DNA of 10,229 nt from positions 1-10,229 of the forward strand of contig DASSDH010000012.1 in assembly GCA_035697245.1 (NCBI GenBank). The letters are read 5' to 3'. The translations under genes were made by a program, and so were the position numbers. A model generated the notes under the pieces. The model did not search any database. It had not been told where the DNA came from and was given only the letters and a program-made list of their open reading frames with translations. The stretch is from JACVRX01 sp035697245. Lineage in GTDB: Bacteria > Actinomycetota > Actinomycetes > Jiangellales > Jiangellaceae. Shown in pieces: positions 6,310 through 10,229 of this stretch (position 1 is the stretch's first letter; every line of letters begins with the position of its first letter).

Positions 6310-6896
6310 TGGGAAGAGGTCAACTCACTCGGAACACCGTGCTCGATCAGGCGGCGCGCACCGCCAGCGAGGTCGGGCTGCGAGGTGTCACGATCGGAAC
6401 CCTCGCCGACTTGACGAACATGTCCAAGAGCGGGCTGTTCGCGCACTTCGGCTCCAAGGAGAGCCTGCAACTGGCAACTGTGCAGCACGCCCGCGACAAG
6501 TTCGTCGAGCTGGTGATCCGGCCGGCGCTCGGTGCTCCCCGCGGGGAGCCACGGGTGCGGGCGCTGTTCGAGAACTGGCTGGAATGGGACACCCACGCAC
6601 TTCCCGGCGGTTGCTTGTTCGTGGCGGCAGCGGCGGAATTCGACGATGAGACCGGCCCCGTGCGCGACGAGCTCGTTCGCAACCAGGTCGACCTGGGTGA
6701 GACGATCGCGCGCATCGTCCGAACCGGCATTGCCGAAGGGCACCTTCGCGACGACGTCGACTCGGAGCAGTTCGCGTTTGCCCTACAGGGCATCCTGCTC
6801 GGTTTTCACCAATACAGCCGCCTGCTTGCCGACCCCCTCGCCGCGCACCGCGCCCGCCGAGCCCTCGACGCCCTGCTCGATGCCGCCCGGCCCTGA
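6309..6896 (+). CDS. TetR-family transcriptional regulator
   Basis: 195 residues, the normal TetR length. The N-terminal helix-turn-helix is clear: TRNTVLDQAARTAS (7-20), then TIGTLADLTNMSKSGLFAHF (28-47) and GSKESL (48-53). It is followed by a helical ligand-binding domain with an aromatic and hydrophobic pocket region (LPGGCLFVAAAAEF, 98-111). The GTG at 6309 places GRGQLTR directly before the first helix, the usual layout. ATGs at 6298 and 6302 are in other frames. The gene starts 68 bp after the ROK gene, with its own predicted leaderless promoter, and is followed 28 bp later by an alpha/beta hydrolase. It most likely represses itself and that hydrolase in response to a small hydrophobic ligand, though it could also control the sugar genes before it. 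Confidence 0.92.
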   Translation: MGRGQLTRNTVLDQAARTASEVGLRGVTIGTLADLTNMSKSGLFAHFGSKESLQLATVQHARDKFVELVIRPALGAPRGEPRVRALFENWLEWDTHALPGGCLFVAAAAEFDDETGPVRDELVRNQVDLGETIARIVRTGIAEGHLRDDVDSEQFAFALQGILLGFHQYSRLLADPLAAHRARRALDALLDAARP

Positions 6897-6910
6897 ACGG
6901 CGCCATTCGA

Positions 6911-6918
6911 AGGAGAGG
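6911..6918 (+). promoter_or_regulatory. Strong ribosome binding site of the alpha/beta hydrolase
   Basis: AGGAGAGG lies 6 bases before the ATG at 6925. It fixes this start over the in-frame ATG at codon 18 (MGVLERT), which has no such sequence in front of it. Confidence 0.75.
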
Positions 6919-6924
6919 TATCAC

Positions 6925-7824
6925 ATGCCGACAACCGGACGAAAGAGCACGTCCGTTCGTGCTCTGAGAACCACGATGGGTGTACTCGAGCGGACGGCCC
7001 CGGGACTGGGCGCGCGTTGGGTCGAGCGCATCTGGTTCACCGTTCCGGCTCGACGACCCAGTACCGGCGAATTCCCGCTCGGCGGCACACCGTTCGAGCT
7101 CTCCGTCTACGGAGCGACAGTGCGCGGACGCCGCTGGGGACACGGCGAGAACATCGTTTACCTCGTCCACGGATGGGGAAGCAGTGGTGCCCAGCTCGGA
7201 GCCTTCATCGAGGCGTTGCTCGACGCCGGCTTCAGCGTCGTCGCGTACGACGCCCTCGGTCACGGCAGCTCCGATCCTGGACCCAGCGGTCCCAGGCGGA
7301 GTAACGCGTTGGAGCACCGCGACGTCCTGACGGCCGTCGTCGCTGCCCACGGCCCTGCGTACGGCGTCGTCGCGCATTCCCTCGGCAGCATGGTCGCCGC
7401 GCTTGCCATGCGTGACGGCGTCGTGCCGGGGCGGGCCGTCTTTGTTGCACCGATGATCGACGTCACGTCGTACGGGCAGCCGTTCATCCGCATGCTCGGC
7501 GGGGGACAGCGGATCTGGACGAGGTTCGTCGACCGAGTCGAGCACAAGTTCGGCCTTGACCTGTCCTTCTTCGACCTCGCGGCGATGGCCGACGAGTTCG
7601 CCACCCCGCCGCTGCTCATCGTGCACGACCGCGACGATCAAGAGACCAGCTGGGACGCTTCCCGAGCCCTGGCGGGCAGCTGGCCGGATGCTCGGTTGCT
7701 GACGACCACGGGGCTCGGCCACAACCGGATCCTCGCGGACCCGGCCGTCGTCGCGGCCGCAGTCGCCTTCCTTCGCGGACCGGAGGTCCTCAGCGAGGAC
7801 GTGACCGTAACGGCCGTCGCCTAG
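6925..7824 (+). CDS. Alpha/beta hydrolase
   Basis: This 299-residue protein has the alpha/beta-hydrolase catalytic elements in order: the oxyanion-hole motif LVHGWGSSG (80-88), the nucleophile elbow VAHSLGSM (149-156) with S152 (first glycine of GxSxG replaced by alanine), the acid in LLIVHDRDDQE (230-240, probably D238) and the base H266 in TTGLGHNRI. A GHGSSDPG segment (112-119) is typical of esterase and lipase-like members. No signal peptide is seen, although the first 45 residues are basic and may form an N-terminal extension. The substrate, an ester or other carbonyl compound, is unknown. The gene is 28 bp behind tetR and probably in its transcript. Its last codon converges with the VOC gene, sharing CTAG at 7821-7824. 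Confidence 0.92.
   Translation: MPTTGRKSTSVRALRTTMGVLERTAPGLGARWVERIWFTVPARRPSTGEFPLGGTPFELSVYGATVRGRRWGHGENIVYLVHGWGSSGAQLGAFIEALLDAGFSVVAYDALGHGSSDPGPSGPRRSNALEHRDVLTAVVAAHGPAYGVVAHSLGSMVAALAMRDGVVPGRAVFVAPMIDVTSYGQPFIRMLGGGQRIWTRFVDRVEHKFGLDLSFFDLAAMADEFATPPLLIVHDRDDQETSWDASRALAGSWPDARLLTTTGLGHNRILADPAVVAAAVAFLRGPEVLSEDVTVTAVA
6944..6965. repeat. Perfect 8-bp inverted repeat inside the first codons of the hydrolase gene
   Basis: AGAGCACG-TCCGTT-CGTGCTCT falls 20-41 bases into the coding sequence, over codons 7-14 of the hydrolase. It could be an RNA hairpin affecting early translation or a DNA operator for the TetR protein. It shares TCGTGCT and GCACGT with the inverted repeat at the tetR start, but in the opposite half-site order. 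Symmetry is perfect; function is inferred. Confidence 0.45.
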
Positions 7825-8219
7825 GTGCTACGGGACTGCGACGCCAGCTGGATCAGGTTGCCGCAGGTGTCGTCGAGCACAGCCGTGATGACCGGGCCAG
7901 TGTCCAGCGGCTCCTGGGTGAAACGAACCCCCATGGCACGAAGCCGTTCGTACTCGGCTTTGACGTCGTCCACGCCGAACGAGGTGAACGGGATGCCGTC
8001 TTCCACCAGCGCCAGCTTGAACGGGCCCACTGCCGGGTGTCCGTCCGGTTCGAGCAGGAGTTCGGTGCCGTTCGGGTCATCGGACGACACGACGGTCAGC
8101 CAGCGGGCATCGCCCACTGGAATCTCGGTCTTCTTCACGAAGCCGAGCACCTCGGTGTAGAAGCTGAGCGCCTTGTCCTGATTGTCGACAAAGACGCTGG
8201 CGACGGTGATGCGGGGCAT
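7821..8219 (-). CDS. VOC superfamily (glyoxalase/bleomycin-resistance-like) protein
   Basis: This 132-residue protein has the paired beta-alpha-beta-beta-beta modules of the VOC fold. Module one opens ITVASVFVDNQDKALSFYTE (4-23) and ends at ELLLEP (53-58), where E54 is a usual metal-ligand position. Module two includes FTSFGVDDVKAEYERLRAMG (78-97) and ends with DDTCGNLIQLA (116-126). The last ligand, normally glutamate after GNxIEL, is not obvious, so metal binding is uncertain. Members include glyoxalase I, dioxygenases and resistance proteins that sequester a drug; which applies cannot be told. AAGGAG (complement of 8225-8230) sits 5 bases before the ATG and overlaps the stop of the ArsR gene 9 bp upstream, so both are one operon. 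The pairing suggests ArsR controls the VOC protein. Confidence 0.88.
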   Translation of the reverse strand: MPRITVASVFVDNQDKALSFYTEVLGFVKKTEIPVGDARWLTVVSSDDPNGTELLLEPDGHPAVGPFKLALVEDGIPFTSFGVDDVKAEYERLRAMGVRFTQEPLDTGPVITAVLDDTCGNLIQLASQSRST

Positions 8220-8224
8220 GCGGA

Positions 8225-8230
8225 CTCCTT
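8225..8230 (-). promoter_or_regulatory. Ribosome binding site of the VOC gene, overlapping the arsR stop
   Basis: AAGGAG shares two bases with the TAA stop (complement of 8229-8231) of the regulator gene and lies 5 bases from the VOC ATG. This supports coupled translation of the two genes. Confidence 0.7.
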
Positions 8231-8501
8231 ATGTGTCGATCGGCCATCGGTCGATGATGGTTCTCAGCGGGGTGGTGTCGACCTCGTGGAACTTGAACCG
8301 GCCCTCTCGCCTGGAACGGACGAGGCCGGCGGACTCGAGTACGTCCAGGTGCTGGGAAATCGCCTGTCGGGACGAGCTCAGCCCATGACGCATGGTCAGC
8401 CGGGCACAGAGCTCGAACAGCGTCTGGCCATCTCTGTCGACGAGTTCGTCGAGGATCGCTCTTCTGGTCGGGTCGGCGAGCGCCTTGAACACGTCACCCA
8501 C
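8229..8501 (-). CDS. ArsR/SmtB-family winged-helix transcriptional regulator
   Basis: This 90-residue repressor-type protein has the typical ArsR start, VFKALADPTRRAILDELVD (4-22), a recognition helix region SSSRQAISQHLDVLESAGLV (42-61) and a wing SRREGRFKFHEVD (63-75). The metal-site signature ELCxCD is not present; C32 is the only cysteine, so it probably does not sense metals through that site. ArsR proteins of this shape often neighbour VOC or SRPBCC (AHSA1) genes. The start is GTG at 8501. An ATG 11 bases upstream is in another frame, and in-frame TAA lies further up. No Shine-Dalgarno sequence is found, consistent with the leaderless promoter just upstream. Autorepression is strongly suggested by the inverted repeat lying in that promoter. 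Confidence 0.92.
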   Translation of the reverse strand: MGDVFKALADPTRRAILDELVDRDGQTLFELCARLTMRHGLSSSRQAISQHLDVLESAGLVRSRREGRFKFHEVDTTPLRTIIDRWPIDT

Positions 8502-8507
8502 GTCGGG

Positions 8508-8537
8508 ATCATAGGCAAGTGATTACTTGCCTGTCAA
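8508..8537 (-). promoter_or_regulatory. Near-consensus leaderless promoter of the arsR-VOC operon
   Basis: On the minus strand: TTGACA (complement of 8532-8537, 6 of 6), an 18-bp spacer, and TATGAT (complement of 8508-8513, 5 of 6 to TATAAT). Six bases then separate the -10 box from the GTG start at 8501, so transcription would begin at or beside the start codon. This gives arsR its own transcription start, separate from the MFS gene upstream. Confidence 0.75.
8513..8532. promoter_or_regulatory. Predicted ArsR operator filling the -35/-10 spacer
   Basis: AGGCAAGT-GATT-ACTTGCCT is a perfect 8-4-8 inverted repeat. It covers the whole 18-bp spacer of the arsR promoter plus the last base of the -35 box and the first base of the -10 box. 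A dimeric winged-helix repressor bound here would shut off the promoter. ArsR-family proteins bind such dyads near their own promoters; binding by this particular protein is inferred from position and symmetry. Confidence 0.7.
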
Positions 8538-8560
8538 AGAAGCTGCGAATCAGCCGACCC

Positions 8561-10168
8561 TCACCGCGCGCGGTTGGCGCGGAACAGGTGCGCAACCTCG
8601 GGTGGTCCGTCGGCCAGTGCGACGGCGGCTGCTTCGATCTCCTGGTCGGCTCCGGTGAGCCGGTCACTGTGCTGGCGGAGGTGCTCCTTCCAGGACGGGA
8701 CGAGATACACCTCGACGAACCGGCGCGGATCCTCCCCGTCCTGGTACAACCCCCATCTCATCGCTCCGGTCCGCTGCCGAGACCGGCGGACGGGCTCCAT
8801 GGCGGCGAGAAACCCGTCGGCTCGCTCCGGCGGCACCGAATAGCTCAGGCTCACCAATACCGGACCCTCGTCGGGATCGGGCTCGAAGGCCAGGTTCGGC
8901 TCGCTCCAGTACGAGACGGTGCCGCGGTCCAGGTGTGAAGCAGCGATCAACGGCCACACCGCCAACGTCGCGGCGCCGACAGCCGTCACAGCCGCAGCGG
9001 CGACGAGTGCCACTACCAACCCGGCGTACTGGCCCAGCACGCCCCAGACAAAGGCGCCGACTGCTTGGCCGCCGACGAATACCACCGTGTGAGCAGAGAG
9101 TCCTCTGGCCCGGACCCAGACCGGCAGGAACATCTGCATCGCGGCGCCTAGGCTGGCCAGCACCGCGAGCCAGGCGGCACCGGCCAAGAGCAGTACGGCC
9201 ACGACCAGCGGCACGTTGGTGACGAGTGCCAGGGTCAGCAACGCGAGGGCGTAAACCAAGCTCGCGCCACCGATCAATTGGCCGACCGAGACTCGGGATC
9301 GCAGCCGTGGCATCACGAACGCACCGCCGACCGCCCCAACTCCGACAGCTCCCAGCAGGAATCCGAACCCAGCTGCGTCCAAGCCCAGCCGCTCGGTTGC
9401 CACCAGAGGTAGGAGCGCCCAGAGCGAGGCACCCGGCGCTACGAACAGGATCGACCGAAGCAGGATGCGCCGCGTGATCAGCGAGTGCCTGATGTATCGC
9501 GCACCAGCCCGCAGGGCAGGGACGAACCGTTCGGGAATGTCACCGGAGACCGCCGGCGCCGGCCCCCACACCAGCAGCGCGACAGCCGGGACGGCGTACG
9601 ACACCGCGTTGAACGCGAAGACGAGCGGAACACCGGCCAGGGAGATCAATACACCCGCCGCCGCAGGCCCGACTGCCCGTGCCACGTTGATGCTGATCGA
9701 TCCGAGCGCTGCCGCCGCAGGTAGCTCGTCGCGGGGCACAAGGTCGGGGATGATCGCCAGCCATGCCGGCGTTGCCAGTGCAGCACCACAGCCGAGCAAG
9801 AAGGTGAACGTCAGCAACAGTGCTGGGGAGGGTTGATCGACGGCGGTGAGCACGGCCAGCGTCGCCGCGACAACGAAGGAGCACGACTGGACGAGCACGA
9901 GCCATCGGCGGCGGTCAAACGAGTCCGCGATCACTCCCGACGGCAACGCCAGCAGCAGCACCGGCAGCATGCTCATGGTCTGCACAAGCGCAACCAGCGT
10001 GGTCGCATTGGGCTCGTCGAGCAGCAACCATTGAGCCCCGACCGTCTGCATCCAGGTCCCGACCATGCTGCCGAGTTGGGCGAGCCACAGGGCTCGGAAC
10101 GCGGTGTTACGCAGGGGTGCCCACGCCGAGCGCGAGGCGTCGGTCTCTGGGCTCACAGCAGACGTCAT
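8561..10168 (-). CDS. MFS transporter, enterobactin-exporter-like (MFS_3), with soluble C-terminal domain
   Basis: This 535-residue inner-membrane protein has hydrophobic segments from about residue 25 to 410, consistent with 12 helices. The loop after helix 2 holds the MFS motif A form GVIADSFDRRRW (78-89). The N-terminal APLRNTAFRALWLAQLGSMV (17-36) is typical of the MFS_3 group, whose members export siderophores, macrolides or other small molecules by proton antiport. After the last helix, residues 412-535 form a soluble domain (LSYSVPPERADGFLAAM, then RWGLYQDGEDPRRFVEVYLV, then SWKEHLRQHSDRLTGAD) resembling the antibiotic-biosynthesis-monooxygenase-like fold that many members of this group carry. 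It is a native part of the family and no frameshift or fusion break is seen. The ribosome binding site is weak (AGG at 10176-10178). The frame is open to the window end, but no start codon occurs upstream. The gene precedes arsR-VOC by 59 bp. The substrate is unknown. Confidence 0.9.
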   Translation of the reverse strand: MTSAVSPETDASRSAWAPLRNTAFRALWLAQLGSMVGTWMQTVGAQWLLLDEPNATTLVALVQTMSMLPVLLLALPSGVIADSFDRRRWLVLVQSCSFVVAATLAVLTAVDQPSPALLLTFTFLLGCGAALATPAWLAIIPDLVPRDELPAAAALGSISINVARAVGPAAAGVLISLAGVPLVFAFNAVSYAVPAVALLVWGPAPAVSGDIPERFVPALRAGARYIRHSLITRRILLRSILFVAPGASLWALLPLVATERLGLDAAGFGFLLGAVGVGAVGGAFVMPRLRSRVSVGQLIGGASLVYALALLTLALVTNVPLVVAVLLLAGAAWLAVLASLGAAMQMFLPVWVRARGLSAHTVVFVGGQAVGAFVWGVLGQYAGLVVALVAAAAVTAVGAATLAVWPLIAASHLDRGTVSYWSEPNLAFEPDPDEGPVLVSLSYSVPPERADGFLAAMEPVRRSRQRTGAMRWGLYQDGEDPRRFVEVYLVPSWKEHLRQHSDRLTGADQEIEAAAVALADGPPEVAHLFRANRAR

Positions 10169-10229
10169 CTCGACGCCTACCTTCGCGCATCTGACCCGCC
10201 GTTGGGAGAGGTGTCGCGCCCACCCATAG
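10169..10229. other. Upstream region of the MFS gene at the window edge
   Basis: 61 bp with no recognisable gene. The frame of the MFS protein continues without a stop to base 10229 but contains no ATG, GTG or TTG, so either translation begins at 10168 or a longer start lies outside the window. A -35/-10 pair for the MFS gene is not evident. Confidence 0.3.

Noticed and set aside
6302..6649. ATG at 6302 as the tetR start
   Set aside because: It is in a different frame and gives an Arg-rich product without a helix-turn-helix.
6532..6924. Upstream extension of the alpha/beta hydrolase frame
   Set aside because: It overlaps the tetR coding region in another frame, and a strong AGGAGAGG ribosome binding site sets the start at 6925.
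8561..8940. The soluble C-terminal part of the MFS protein as a separate monooxygenase-like gene
   Set aside because: It is in the same uninterrupted frame as the membrane part, and MFS_3 transporters commonly carry this domain, so there is no evidence of two genes or a recent fusion.
1..10229. CRISPR arrays, tRNA or rRNA genes, transposases, toxin-antitoxin or phage-defence genes
   Set aside because: I looked for spaced repeats, conserved RNA sequence and the relevant protein motifs on both strands and saw none. The window is metabolic and regulatory.

Overview
The window looks like chromosomal DNA of a high-GC Gram-positive bacterium (Actinomycetota). By eye it is about two-thirds G+C, with strongly G/C-biased third codon positions, GTG starts and short intergenic gaps. 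Two genes appear to have leaderless promoters, which is common in that phylum. I cannot name the genus. I saw no RNA gene, insertion sequence, CRISPR array or phage gene, and no gene-free stretch over 300 bases.

Left part (1-6240): a sugar-utilisation locus. On the minus strand is a zinc-less-looking medium-chain dehydrogenase (26-1096), followed by the overlapping first codons of another gene that leaves the window at base 1. Divergent from it is a Gfo/Idh/MocA-family oxidoreductase (1218-2198). Next, on the minus strand, is an (alpha/alpha)6-barrel glycoside hydrolase resembling the GH63/MGH1-type group (2365-3549). Divergent from that is a two-gene operon: a large class I mannose-6-phosphate-isomerase-like protein with a degenerate kinase-like N-terminal domain (3617-5320), overlapping by one base a ROK-family sugar kinase that lacks the usual zinc motif (5320-6240). 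Together they suggest a route in which a glycoside is cleaved, the sugar is modified by oxidoreductases, then phosphorylated and isomerised. The substrate cannot be read from the sequence.

Middle part (6241-7824): a TetR-family regulator with a good leaderless promoter, followed 28 bp later by an alpha/beta hydrolase with a strong ribosome binding site. Short inverted repeats sharing GCACGT and TCGTGCT lie over the tetR start and inside the first codons of the hydrolase.

Right part (7821-10229, all minus strand): an MFS exporter of the enterobactin-exporter-like (MFS_3) type with a soluble C-terminal domain (8561-10168), then an ArsR-family regulator (8229-8501), then a VOC/glyoxalase-like protein (7821-8219) 9 bp behind it. 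The arsR-VOC pair has its own near-consensus promoter. The 18-bp gap between its -35 and -10 boxes is filled by a perfect inverted repeat, which is very probably the ArsR operator. The hydrolase and VOC genes converge and share the bases CTAG as overlapping stop codons.
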